From Rhynchospora pubera (Eukaryota > Streptophyta > Magnoliopsida > Poales > Cyperaceae): a stretch of 64,000 nucleotides of DNA. The stretch lies in assembly GCA_028095005.1 (NCBI GenBank), contig CM051459.1, forward strand, positions 133,945,657-134,009,656, written 5' to 3'. The notes beneath the pieces were generated by a model. The model ran no database searches and was not told the DNA's origin. It saw only the letters and a list, made by a program, of their open reading frames with translations. Shown in pieces: positions 32,699-44,234 of the stretch. Position numbers and translations under genes: made by a program. Position 1 is the stretch's first letter. Each line of letters opens with the position of its first letter.

Positions 32699-33835
32699 CC
32701 TATCTTCGAGCAAACTAGTTTAATAGTAACTTAAGTACTAGTCAACGAATTGCTTCTCTGTGAGTCTGTGACACCATTTAAATGCCACATGAGATTTCTA
32801 TTGTAAAAACACCACAATGGCGGAAATTGGAATTGCAAATCATACAGCAAAAACGTGCACATTAGAATCTAACAACAGTATGGTGTCAACCTTAACTCAT
32901 TTTTTTTTAAAAACAATTGTGGTTTACTTTTACAGGATCCATCTGTCAGGAAAGCGGATCTTTAATGGCAGTAACTTGTACCACTTCCAGTATTTTTGCA
33001 CATCTGAGAATCCAATGATATAATTTTGCACCGTATTGTCCCTATCCAACGAATCTGATTGGCAAGGGTATTTTCGTCATTTTCTTATGTGGTTTTGTTC
33101 ATAGTAAGCAGTAAGCACATGCAATCGCCGCTGAATTAGCGCGGGAAGAACATGGATCAACTGTAAACTGTATCTTTAGTGGCCCCTGTCGCCTAATTAC
33201 TAATTTATTAATAATTATAATCATTCTTAAATAAAAAAAATTAGACTCGAAACCCAGGGGTCCACAGCAGACAAATCAGTGGGCCCCAATGTCAGGTACC
33301 CACTGCATGACACAGAGAGGCAGTGGCATTGCTCGTAATTTGTAGGCACGCGCGACCTACTTTTTTTGTTTCAGTTTAACAGTAAATTAATGCGTGCGCT
33401 CAACTCGTGTTCCTTTCCTTCACTCCCATTCCGTGTGGCAGGCAACGTCTTCATGATTCTTATGACCCGCTACAAAGTTCACACAAAAAGATGGAAGCAG
33501 AAGATCTAAAAGTGAATTCGTCTTTGTATTTTTTGACCGAATTCCCGCTTCCGAAAACCTGATTGCTCAAAAACCGAGAAACAGAGGAAGAGAGAGAAGA
33601 GTCGTCAATGGCAGACAGCTTAGCCATATTTAATACTCACTTCGACATGTTTGTATCCAGTCACAGATTTGATTGATTGATTGAGAGAGAGAGAGAGAGA
33701 AGCACTAGACTTAGACTCTAGAGTGTGCCAAAAAACAAAACAAAAGAATGGAGCTTCTCTGGTAAAAACAAAGTCAGAAGAAATAAAAAGAGAAAAGAAA
33801 AAGAGCTCTCTTTCTTTGCCATTTATTATTTGACA
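32699..33835 (+). other. Upstream region of the MGCCC-protein gene
   Basis: No other gene seen. A (GA)n run at about 33684-33701 and A-rich sequence precede the start codon, a typical plant leader. The reading frame of the next gene stays open back to 33725, but the MGCCC start is preferred. Confidence 0.5.
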
Positions 33836-34723
33836 ATGGGTTGTTGTTGTAGCAAGAAAGAAGCCGAAGAGATTGCCAAGGAGAAAGAGAAGGTCTCCAA
33901 GAAACCTCGCTGGGACCCACCACCTCCTCCGCCTCCGCCGCCACCGGAAGAAGAGACAGTGAAGGAGGTGTTGTCGGAAACCCCTAAGGCGAAACCTAAA
34001 CCCAAGTCGAAACCTTCTTCTCCTCCTCCGCCTTCAGTAGTTCTCAAGCCAAACGAGAATGTACCAAGTAATGATGAACTGGAGAAGAACCCGAAGCCGA
34101 AACCGAAATCGAAATCGAGCGAGATCCCGCCTTCGGATGACAGATCAGAGCAGCCTCAGCCGTCGGATGACGCATGTAGCCTTAGCGAGGCTACAAGCAA
34201 CGCCACAAGCGTGACGACGACGACGAAAGAGAGAGAGCGAGAAGAGGTGAGCACCGCGGTTACCTCGTCTCTTCCCAAAATGCAAAGAGGTTACAATCGA
34301 AAGTCGTACTCAGGCGAGCTCGTAGGTGGAGGATCAAGGAAGGAAAGGTCTTCTCCAGCTGTGGTGACCGGAGTAGGTTGTCGGAGCGGGCGGACATCCC
34401 CGGGCCCGCCGTTGAGAAACAATCGGTCGTTGAATGGAAGTGGAAATGGTGTAAAAAGAGATGTAGGAGAGAGATCTGGGAGGAGATCGTTGTCTCCGGG
34501 TGCAAAGAGGAGAGACGTAGTAGGGCCCGGTGGACCGGGGGACAAATTGGGGTTGAATCGGGGAATGCCGGTTAGGAGAGTACCGCCATTGATGCCGAAC
34601 AAGTCGGCACAGTTGTCCGATGGTGGTGGTGGTGGGCCCGGTCCTGGAACCGGCACCGGCACCGAAGGGAAGGAGTCGTTGGAGAATCCTTCTGTGTCTT
34701 TGGAATGCTTCATCTTTCTGTGA
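33836..34723 (+). CDS. Proline/serine-rich protein with N-terminal lipid-anchor signature MGCCCSKK
   Basis: 295 residues, single exon, TGA at 34721. I chose the ATG at 33836 rather than the upstream in-frame codon at 33725, because it yields M-G-C-C-C-S-K-K: Gly2 suits N-myristoylation and Cys3-5 suit palmitoylation, a classic plasma-membrane double anchor. Next come a basic/acidic helix (residues 8-24), a ten-proline run (about 29-38), K-P repeats (KPKPKSK), an S/T stretch, then an R/S/G-rich region (SGRTSPGP, SGRRSLSP) resembling SR-type phosphorylation sites. A short hydrophobic tail ends ENPSVSLECFIFL, which looks conserved in plant homologues labelled serine/arginine-repetitive-matrix-like. 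No enzyme domain; function unknown. A candidate poly(A) signal AATAAA is at 35103. Confidence 0.8.
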   Translation: MGCCCSKKEAEEIAKEKEKVSKKPRWDPPPPPPPPPPEEETVKEVLSETPKAKPKPKSKPSSPPPPSVVLKPNENVPSNDELEKNPKPKPKSKSSEIPPSDDRSEQPQPSDDACSLSEATSNATSVTTTTKEREREEVSTAVTSSLPKMQRGYNRKSYSGELVGGGSRKERSSPAVVTGVGCRSGRTSPGPPLRNNRSLNGSGNGVKRDVGERSGRRSLSPGAKRRDVVGPGGPGDKLGLNRGMPVRRVPPLMPNKSAQLSDGGGGGPGPGTGTGTEGKESLENPSVSLECFIFL

Positions 34724-36614
34724 TTTGTAATGTAGTATGTATGTCACTGATCAGGTAGCTTCTTTTTTTTTTGTTGATTTTGTTGTTAATTTAATCGGCG
34801 GTGGTGAGTGGTGACTTCCTTTTGATTTTTGTGAAGTAGCTACTAACTGAGTTAGATCGGTTCAATCTTTTTTTATGAGGTTGAATTTGTAACTTGGATC
34901 CTCATTTCTTGTTTCCAAAATTATTCTAACAGTTATCAAGCAATGTAGTACTTTTTAATTTAACTGAGATGTGAGAAATTGAGTTACATGAAAAAAGAAC
35001 TCTATAGAAAAGAATTTGTGTCTTGACTGGTTCCTGTTTCCACTGAAGTGTATTGCATATTTGCATTGCAAGGGTGTTGTGTACTGGTGTTTGTTATTGA
35101 GTAATAAATGACATTAAATTTTGATGTACAAGTGTGTATATTTATGTAAATGTTTCTAGTTAAAATGTACTTGAGATTGGCAGCTGCAGTGTCGGTTTAC
35201 CTCAATTACGCAGAAAAAAATTAAATTGATTTAAATTGGGTTCTGGCATCATTTGATGAGGTGCGTTAATTTGGTAAGGTCCACATGATGGAAGCATCAA
35301 TCAACCATGTGGTAGCGGTCCTTGTGAAAAACTTGAAATCATGTTTGGACAAAATCATAACATGATCATGCAATTGAAATTTCAACTGTCTGAATTGAAA
35401 ACATGTAAAATGCATGTGTGTAATGTCCGTTTCTAATTATGTGAATTGATCGATCAATAGATCAGACGGTGTGGAATTAATAGCAGAGGCATGCTATCTC
35501 GTTTTAGTATTGGGCTTGTGAGGTGGAGGCAATAAATGATATATATTGGGGATGCATATGCATATAATTTAAGAATTAATGAGATGGGGTGACTTGTTTT
35601 AATATGATTGGTGTGAATAGTGTGGCTCTAAGGAACCCATGTTGATGATAGGGATTGCATTGTACGAGTTCGTAACTGTCAATTTTAGTCCTATATAAAA
35701 CAAATGCGTCATATTGTTTGGGATGTTTGGAAGTGTACCGAATAAAAATAAAAACTAATGTGAGGCTTGTTTTTATTTTGCTCTAGTTCTAAAATTTTGT
35801 TGCAACAAAAAATGAGCTAATTTAGATAAAAAAAATAAAAACAAGCTATTTTATACACTTTCAAACAAAAAATAGCTTGTTCTTATTTCATGCACTTACA
35901 AGTTACAACAAGTACGAGCAGTTGGATAGGGAAAAGCAAGATTATGGCGTTTGATTGTAGAATTACTGCATATACGAACATAGAAAAATTGTTTTTTTGT
36001 TCTTCTTACATGCATTCGCCTAATTAAAAATCATGAAAACGTATTTGAAAATTTTAGATGTCTGTGGCACATTGGGTTGGTCGGATAGTTTCGATCGGCG
36101 CGTTGGTATAGTACCGAAGTATTTATCTTCAAAAAAAGAAAAGAATATGTTAACAAATCTACTTCGAAGTATTAATAGTGAACACGTGTTAAAGAAGTAT
36201 CTAGTTATCTATTAACATTTAACAAATCTACTTCCGATTATTCATAATGAACACGGGTTAAAGAAGTATCTAGTTATTTTCATGCTAACTATATTTCTTC
36301 TCGGATTTTCGTTGCGCTGTAGCCTGTAGCAGAGAAAAAGAAAGGGAAAAAAAAACAAAAAACAAAGTAGCAAATATTACTCTATTTTTTATATTAAAAA
36401 ATTACTCTACTATATTGTTATATCGGTGCCAATAAAATTAAAATGGTACTGATAAAATCTCCAAGAAGCCGAGAAGGGATGGAAATATGATTAATTTAAC
36501 TCCATCCTGGGCACTTTTCCATTGCTTTTTTTTTCCCCAGATTTGTTGATATCCTAACTGTATTACAATAGATATAAGCAATTATCATAACTGTAGATTA
36601 ATTTAAGCCAAAAT
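34724..36614. other. Intergenic DNA up to the Sirevirus
   Basis: 3' UTR of the MGCCC gene, then AT-rich DNA with no recognised gene or bounded element. Ends with the ATTGA target site of the retrotransposon. Confidence 0.5.
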
Positions 36615-36619
36615 ATTGA

Positions 36620-38187
36620 TGTTGTCCCTAATTTAAAGGCCTAGAGGGGGGTGAATAGGCACAAAAGCAAAGTTCTAAACCGGTATGGTCAATATTTGGT
36701 TCAATTCAAACTTGGTCTAACACAAACAATAAAAAACACAAGCAATTCACAATTCAAGAGAGGTAAAGAGAGAAGAGAAGAAGTGACACGCGATATATTA
36801 CGGAGTTCCGACCCGCTAGGAAGTGCTAGCCTTAGTCGTACGTCTCCGGGAGTTCCGCAACCTCGAAATGGACGCGCTCCGTTCAATTCCACACGAACGG
36901 GACTACAAATTCGAACCAAATCACCTTGTTACAAACACTCTCAAGGTGGATTGGCCTAACTCAATTAAACAAGCTCAAACACTCAAGGGATTGAGGCTCT
37001 AACCAAATCACTCAACAAATCTAGCAATTAACACTAGTGGATTGGTTTGCACACTCTAATCTCAATGATTTTGCTAAAATAATGCTCAAACACAAGAGAG
37101 AGTAATGTCTAAATGGTTGGAGCTCAAAAGGGAGGAGTTTCAAAGGTTTCAAAAGTGTCTAAACAGTTCCAAGAGGCCCCATATATATAGAGGGCGCCAA
37201 CAGCTCCAAAAACCAGTCAAAACACACTCAACTGTTATACAACGCTATATGCCGTTGTACAACGCCGAAATAGCCGTTGAAAAATCAAACGGTCACAGAC
37301 AATAACGTTGTGAGTTGTCAGAGCGTTGTGTAACTCTGTATAGCGTTGCACAACGCCTCAGCAAAAATCCAAAGCAGAAGCTCGACAGTTCCGTTGGAAC
37401 TTGTCAGAGTGTTGTGTAACGCTTGGTAGCGTTGCACAACGAAGTCAAGAAAAGAAACAAGGCAGAACTGACAAACTCAAACAATATTGTCAGAACGTCA
37501 TACGACGCTGACTGGCGTCACACAACGTCGCCGTTGCACAACGCTATTCAGCGTTGCACTACGCGTCCAGAGCGATTGAGCGATGTCTGAGCGAAGTTTA
37601 GAGCGTTACACAACGCTACGATGCATGGAACATGGCAGCATGCATGCAGCATCGATGCTGATCGATGTCTGAGCAATGCAGAGTTGCCTGCTTCATGACT
37701 ACGTTGTACAACGCTGAATAGCGTTACACAACATAGGAGCGAAAATGTTGTGTAACGTTACTTAGCGTTGCACAACGTTCTGACAAGGGGAAATAATAGA
37801 TTTAACTGGTTTAAAAACAAATGAACTAACGTTGCACAACGCTACTGAGCGTTGTGTAACGCTGTTCCAACCTTGTCAGAGATTTTGCAATTTAAGAGCG
37901 AATTAACTCTGCGTTGTGTAACGGCAACTGGCGTTGTATGACGCTGGACAAAAAAACTGAGCATTTTACCAGCAAATTGATTGAGATTAGTTTAGAGTTT
38001 AATTAAACCTTAACTACTGAATCTAACTAGACCAAAGCAATCTCTTGAAGCTCCAAACTAAGTGCCACAATTGCTTTAATCCATTCTTCAATAAATCTAG
38101 CTATAAAGCACTAAAAAGAGATGTTAGTTTAAGGGTTTCGGTGTTGTTTTGCAAATCGGCAAATCGAGAGAAAATGTTTAACCAACA
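36620..38187 (-). repeat. 3' LTR of the Sirevirus
   Basis: 1568 bp, same length as the right copy. The interior from about 37235 to 37950 is packed with GTTGnnnAACGCT-type palindrome pairs. Confidence 0.93.
37235..37950. repeat. Array of palindrome pairs in the Sirevirus LTR
   Basis: Nine or so units of the form GTTGnnnAACGCT-nnnn-AGCGTTGnnnAAC, for example at about 37410-37441, 37703-37733, 37830-37864 and 37912-37948. Each half is a near-palindrome (GCGTTGTACAACGC is the ideal) and the pair is itself a dyad around a 4-nt spacer. The same array is in the right LTR (about 49703-50418). Confidence 0.9.
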
Positions 38188-38200
38188 ATCTCCCCCTTTT
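38188..38200 (-). other. Polypurine tract of the Sirevirus
   Basis: AAAAGGGGGAGAT on minus, directly before the LTR start. Further purine tracts at about 38279-38288 and 38343-38351 (minus strand) repeat the theme; multiple tracts are a reported Sirevirus trait. Confidence 0.85.
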
Positions 38201-38677
38201 GCCGAGTTGCAAAACAACACCTAAGGTACATTTGGGACTTGATACAACAAGGCGGAATACCCCAAATTACATAATTCTTCCCCTTTTTGCAAATAGGGAA
38301 AAGAATACCCAAAACGCCCTTGATGACAAACCATAAAGATCCTCCCCCTTTCGAAAAGAATTTGGCCACTAAGTTCATTTGATTAGGGGTATCTAACAAG
38401 GTTTAACGAAGGCATAAACTAACAATTATAGACCATGCATGCATATTAAAAGAAAAAGAGCTAATTAAAAAAAAACGAAGCCATTTAGCACAACCATAAT
38501 TCATAAAAACATAACATAATTCATGCAACATCCATAAGCAAAACAAATCCATTTAGCACAACTTAATCATTCAAAACACCGAAAAATCACAAAAGAGATA
38601 CGAAAGGCAAAGAAACTACGAAAATCAAAATGAATAGAAAAGAGAGGGCTAAGGCTTGGAGACGGTTTCGGCTATGA

Positions 38678-40054
38678 CTACTCCTCATCATCATCACCCG
38701 CGCCACTACCGGATCCACGTTGGAGATGAAGCTCCATCTTGCCCCAAAGCTTGATCATTTCATCCTTGAGATGCGTGATTGAGGCATCGGTCTTGGCTTG
38801 ATAGGCGGTCATGTTTTCTTCAATGGTGTTAAACCGCGTATCAATGTGTGTAGTCAAGGCGGCAAACTTGGCATCAAGATAGGTGTTGAAGTCATGCGGT
38901 GTGCCTTGACCTTCCGCCCTTCCACCGGGCACGTACAACGGCTCATTCCCAATTTTCTCGTATTGGTTGATGGTTGCCGTAGGCCTAAAGAGATAGGCAT
39001 TGCGATGGAATGGCCCGGGCACTATCTCATCTTCGTTTTGAAGGATCCACCCGGTTCCGGTGAGATGAGCCATTAGATTTTCCGGGTGAGCAATTGTATC
39101 TTCGGACACGGGTTCGCCCCAAACCGGAGTGTCAAGAGGAATACCATCCTCAATGAGGAAGGATTGAATGATATGGCCATAAGGGAGAGAGAACCGAGGA
39201 GAGTGATCGGCCCGTGTCATGTGAGCAAGGATAATGAATGGAAGATTGACCTTTTGATTCATCTCAAGGAGGGAGCGAAGGAGAAACACGGCGAATTGCT
39301 CCACATTGGTCTTGATTGTTGCCTTCGGAGTGATAATGTTATTGATGAAGAGGAAGAGAAGGCGATGCAAGGCCGGTAGCTCGGTGGCGGTGAATTGGCG
39401 AACGGTATAGTTGCGCCAACAGTAGAAGAAGCGGTGGTATTCGTCATAAGGAGGTAATTCGCGGGGCCAATTGGCATGAATGTAGATTTCCAAATTGTCG
39501 TCGTTGATGCCTAGAAAAGTGGCCAAGCGCTCCTTGGTGATGACAATGTGGCGGCCGAGCACATATGAGTGAGCGGATGGTTGTCCCTCGGTCCATTGCA
39601 TGGTGAGATTGGCGTAGAAGAGTTTCACCAATGTCGAGTTATAAGGTTGGGAGTGAGAGAGAAGGCCCGACATGTTCCAATACTCAATTCGCTCCTTGAT
39701 CCAATTGAGTTCCCGCGGTGTGATATGATAGTCTCCATGCGGGTGGGTGAAGAAGCAATCGGTGCACTCACGATTTGCCTCACGGTATTGGCAAAAGTGC
39801 ATGAAGGAGGCCGAGTCTTTGAAGAGGTAAGTGTTGGAAGAGGAGAGGGTCCAATCCACGGGAACGGGTGGTATTTCCATTGGGATCGGTTGATCGGTTT
39901 GAACCGGTGGGTTGGATGAGGAGGCACCCTTGGGGTTGCGCTTAGTCTGTTTGTTGGTAGCGGTTTTTGGTGCCATTGAAAATTGAGAGAGAGAGGATGA
40001 GGTTAAACCTTTAAATTGAAGAGAGGGAGAGGATGGGATGACCTTGGAGAGCAC
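38678..40054 (-). CDS. Intact extra ORF downstream of Sirevirus pol (458 codons)
   Basis: Same strand as gag and pol, placed between RNase H and the 3' LTR, where many Sireviruses carry an additional or envelope-like ORF. The likely start is the second Met (39976-39974, MAPKTATNKQTK), giving about 432 residues; the first is at 40054. After a basic P/S/Q-rich head, a globular part (about residues 75-370) has W-T-E-G, LGRHIVITKERLATFLGI and HRLLFLFINNIITPK blocks, resembling what databases label a putative plant transposon protein domain. There is a short coiled-coil-like stretch (LDAKFAALTTHIDTRFNTIEEN) and an acidic GDDDEE end. No signal peptide or membrane span, so an envelope role is not supported. 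It is unbroken although gag and pol are broken. Function unknown. Confidence 0.75.
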   Translation of the reverse strand: MLSKVIPSSPSLQFKGLTSSSLSQFSMAPKTATNKQTKRNPKGASSSNPPVQTDQPIPMEIPPVPVDWTLSSSNTYLFKDSASFMHFCQYREANRECTDCFFTHPHGDYHITPRELNWIKERIEYWNMSGLLSHSQPYNSTLVKLFYANLTMQWTEGQPSAHSYVLGRHIVITKERLATFLGINDDNLEIYIHANWPRELPPYDEYHRFFYCWRNYTVRQFTATELPALHRLLFLFINNIITPKATIKTNVEQFAVFLLRSLLEMNQKVNLPFIILAHMTRADHSPRFSLPYGHIIQSFLIEDGIPLDTPVWGEPVSEDTIAHPENLMAHLTGTGWILQNEDEIVPGPFHRNAYLFRPTATINQYEKIGNEPLYVPGGRAEGQGTPHDFNTYLDAKFAALTTHIDTRFNTIEENMTAYQAKTDASITHLKDEMIKLWGKMELHLQRGSGSGAGDDDEE

Positions 40055-40383
40055 AAAACCGAAGCCGATCGAAAATCCGACGGTCGGATCGCCGGAATTG
40101 ACGGTGATGGCGGTGGCTAGGGTTTCGGTAGATTGAGAGATATATAGAGAGAGAGTGATTTGAGGGTATGAGGGTGGAGAGGAGAGAGAGGAGAGTGTTT
40201 TGGTGGTTTTGGTTGGAGTGGAGAGAGAGAATTGAGAGAGTATTGAGAGAGAGAGATGAAAGGGTGTGAGTTGGAGAGAAAGAGAGAAAAAGAAAAGGGG
40301 GCTCGGATTTGAGAGAGAAGAAGAAGAAGAAGAAGAAGAAAAGGTGGGGTCGCGTCTGTTAAAAAAACGCGTCCACGGTTAAG

Positions 40384-40875
40384 TAACGCCAAAGGGCGTT
40401 GTACAACGCATGAGTCAAAACAGCGAAAATTGAGCAGAGACTGACTACTCCGTTGTACAACGCTGAGTAGCGATAGGTAACGCTACAACCCAGGGTTGTG
40501 CAACGTTAAAGGGCGTTGTACAACACTAAAGCCAAACAAATAAATAAAAAAAATAAAATAAAGAAATAAAGCAACGTCTTACAACGATGGACAGCGTTGC
40601 ACAACGTTAAGTAAAAACAACAGACTGGCGTTGTACAACGGTAACCAGCGTTGTATAACGTTGAACGCGACAGATTTTTAAATTCAGCAAAGGAAAATTA
40701 AAATAAAACAGACAGCGTTGTGCAACGCTACCAGATAAAATCAACCCAGCGTTGTGCAATGATCAGCAGCGTTGTACAACGTTGATCTCGACAGAATTCA
40801 AAATTCAGCATAAATTCATTTTAAACTAACGTTACTCTTGCGTTGCACGACGCTGAATGGCGTTGTGTAACGCCA
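40384..40875. repeat. Second palindrome-pair array, between the extra ORF and pol
   Basis: At least eight pairs such as CGTTGTACAACGGTAACCAG near 40629 and GCGTTGCACGACGCTGAATG near 40839, the same word family as in the LTRs. Absent from the gag, pol and extra-ORF coding regions. Confidence 0.85.
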
Positions 40876-41018
40876 GAGTCAACAGAAAACCAGAAAATTC
40901 AGAAAATTAAGACCGAAATAGTTAAAAACTTATTTTTCATGGTTTTCAAAAGAAATAAAACCAATTTAAACTGAAATGAGCTCCAAACAACAAAGACAAC
41001 AACATGATATGCATAAAT

Positions 41019-44000
41019 TTAATCTTTGAGTTCAAGCATACCAAGTTTGAACCTAAGTTCAAGATGTTGTTGTGTTGGAAGAGGTTTGGTGAAGATATCG
41101 GCGATTTGCTCCTTCGTGTCGATGTAGACCAATTCCACATCACCTTTCTCAACATGATCACTGATAAAATGATGTCGTATCTCTATGTGCTTGGTTCTAG
41201 AGTGCAATACCGGATTTTTGGATATAAGGATGGCACTAGTATTGTCACACAAGATTGGTACCTTTTGGAAATCTAACTCAAAATCCCTAAGGGTTTGCAT
41301 CATCCAAAGAAGTTTAGTACAACAACTACCGGCTGCTACATATTCTGCTTCCGCGGTGGAGAGAGCAACCGAAGTTTGCTTGCGACTAGACCAAGATACA
41401 AGTGAACCACCAAGAAATTGGCAAGTTCCACTAGTACTTTTGCGGTCCATACGGTCACCGGCAAAATCGGCATCGGTATAACCTAACAAGTCTAGTTCGG
41501 TTTGTCTACCATACCAAAGACCTAGGTTTTGAGTACCCTTGACGTATCGCAAGATACGTTTTACCGCTTTGTGGTGAGATTCCTTAGGATTGGCTTGGTA
41601 CCTAGCACATAGACATACGGCATACATAATATCCGGCCTACTCGCCGTGAGATAGAGTAGGCTACCGATCATGCCCCGATAGAGAGTTATGTCCATAGGC
41701 TTGCCTTTCTCATCCGCATCGATATTCGCACTTTTGCCCATGGGTGTGTCTAAACTCTTGCTATCTTCAACACCAAATTTCTTCACTAACTCCTTGGCAT
41801 ATTTGACTTGGTTCACAAAGATACCATCCTTTAGTTGTTTGATTTGAAGCCCCAAGAAGAAAGTGAGTTCTCCCATCATGCTCATCTCAAATTCACTACT
41901 CATCAAAGAAGAAAACTCTTGGGCAAGAGTTGCATTAGTGGAGCCAAAGATAATATCATCCACATAAATTTGCACAAGTAGCAAATGGTCATCTCTTTTC
42001 TTAGTGAAAAGAGTTGTATCCATTTTGCCCCTACTAAAACCATTGTCTAGAAGAAAGGTACAAAGTCTACCATACCAAGCTCTAGGAGCTTGCTTCAAAC
42101 CATACAAACCTTTGTGAAGCTTATACACATGGTCCGGATTGAAATGGTCAACAAAACCGGGTGGTTGTTGGACATAAACTTCCTCATCTATCCAACCATT
42201 TAGAAAAGCACTCTTGACATCCATTTGGAATAGGATAAAGCCTTTGTTAGCGGCAAAAGCCAAGAGCATTCTAATGGATTCAAGACGAGCAACCGGTGCA
42301 AAGGTCTCCTCAAAATCAATACCTTGTTGCTTGAAACCTTGTGCAACCAAACGGGCTTTGTTTCTAACCACAATATCATTTTTCACTTAGCTTGTTTCTA
42401 AAAACCCATTTGGTACCAATAACTTGCTTACCCTTTGGTAATGGTACAAGTTCCCAAACTTGATTTCTTTCAAATTGGTTCAACTCTTCTTGCATGGCAA
42501 CAATCCAATTTAGGTCAACATTGGCCTCTTTGAAGGATTTTGGTTCAAGTTGAGAAACAAAGGCACAATGACCAATAGTTTGGTGCAAACTAGACCTAGT
42601 CCTAACACCTTCCCTAGGATCACCTATGACATTAGTAAGAGGATGAGAGAAAACTTCTCTAAGCACTTCGGGAGGCTCATGAACCGGTTGGGGAGACGGT
42701 TGAGGTTGAGGATCATCATGAGGCGTTTTATTTTGAGTTGTGTCTAAGATACCCTCCTCATGAGTCTCTCCCCCTATCAAAATGTCATCAACCCGGTTCA
42801 AAGGCTCCTCAATGATCACCGGTGGTTGTGCTTGAGGTTGTAACTCGATTTCTTGTGTAGTTTCTTCCACTTGTGTACCTACAATAGAGTTACCTTCCTT
42901 GGATTCCTCAAGGACTTTTTCATCAAATTTGACATTAATAGACTCAATAACTACCTTTGAGTTTGGCAAATAGACTCTATACGCTTTGCTTGTGGTTGAG
43001 TAACCAACAAAAATACCGGGCAAAGACTTGGCATCAAACTTGGTTACTTTAGGAGACTCATCAAGGACAAAGCATTTGGAGCCAAATACACGGAAATATG
43101 ATATATTAGGAGTATGACCGAACCATAATTCAAAAAGGAGTTTTCTTGAGTTGAGAACGAATGCATGCACGATTTACTACATGACATGCCGTTTTACCGC
43201 TTCGGCCCAAAGAAATTTGGGTACGGCAAATTCATGTAGCATGGTGCGTGCTAATTCTTGTAAGGTACGGTTCTTCCTCTCCACTACACCGTTTTGTTGA
43301 GGGGTGCGTGGAGCGGAAAACTCTTGTTTATATCCTTTTTCTATGCACAATTCATCAAATCTAGCATTTTCAAATTCTCTTCCATGGTCACTACGAATTC
43401 TAGAGATTTTCAACCCTTTTTCGTTTTCAACCCGATTGCTAAATTTAACAAAATGGTCAAATGCTTCTTCCTTGTGAGTAAGAAAGAAAACCCAAGTAAA
43501 GCGACTATAGTTATCTACCACCACAAATACATACTTTTTCTTACTAATACTCAAAACATTGATTGGTCCAAACAAGTCCATATGAAGCAATTGCAAAGGT
43601 TGAGAGGTTGAGATGATCTCTTTGGTTTTGAAACTAGACTTGGTTTGCTTGCCTTTCATGCAAGCTTCACACAACCCATTTAAGTCTAGTTTATGTGATG
43701 GAAGACCACGGACAAGTTTCAATTTCACAAGTTTCTTAATGGAGTCTAGAGAAACATGACCAAGTCTTCTATGCCATAACCATGAACCGGTAGCTATGGC
43801 ACTAAAGCATTGTTCACCATTTGTGAAGTGATCAAAGTTCAAGTAATAGACATCATTTTTCCTTTGTCCCGTGTAAACAAGAGAATTATCCGAAATTTGA
43901 TGCACAAAACAAGAGGAGTGATCAAACTTCAAATAATATCCCGCATCACATAATTAGCTCACACTTAAAAGGTTGTAGTTGAGACCATCCACAAGGTAAA

Positions 44001-44193
44001 CATTAAAAACCGTTAAATTTTGGTTTCCAACCGAGCCTATACCAATAATAGAGCTCTTCCTAAGATTATTACCAAAAGTAACCTCACCACCATCAAAAGG
44101 TTCAAGTGTCTTGAAACAAGATTCATCACCCGTCATGTGATGTGAACAACCACTATCTATGATCCAAGCACTTCTCTTGAATGATGATAACAA
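41019..44193 (-). pseudogene. pol: Sirevirus pol (protease, integrase, reverse transcriptase, RNase H), frameshifted
   Basis: Protease at 44193-43954 (WIIDSGCSHHMTGDE, the copia D-S-G active site). Zinc-binding H/C region and integrase core at 43932-43177 (HRRLGHVSL, CEACMKGK, LLHMDLFGPI, DNYSRFTW, FSAPRTPQQNGVVERKNRT). Integrase tail and connection at 43170-42376. Reverse transcriptase and RNase H at 42386-41019 (NKARLVAQGF, QMDVKSAFLNG, YVDDIIFGST, TADFAGDRMDRKSTSG). Breaks seen: a TAA in place of a glutamine codon at about 43951-43953, a lost base near 43187, a compensating extra T near 43160, and a frame change near 42380. Reverse transcriptase onward is open, but the unit as a whole cannot make a full polyprotein. 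Confidence 0.93.
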
Positions 44194-44234
44194 ACAAACC
44201 TACAAGAATACATATTAGTTAGAAACAAATAACT

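Noticed and set aside
34291..34747. Minus-strand ORFs of 137-140 codons opposite the MGCCC gene
   Set aside because: Antisense shadows of a GC-rich coding region, with proline-rich translation caused by glycine codons on the other strand.
37235..37950. CRISPR-like array because of regular short repeats
   Set aside because: The repeats are palindrome pairs inside a plant retrotransposon LTR with variable spacing and no cas genes; a eukaryotic nuclear context excludes it.
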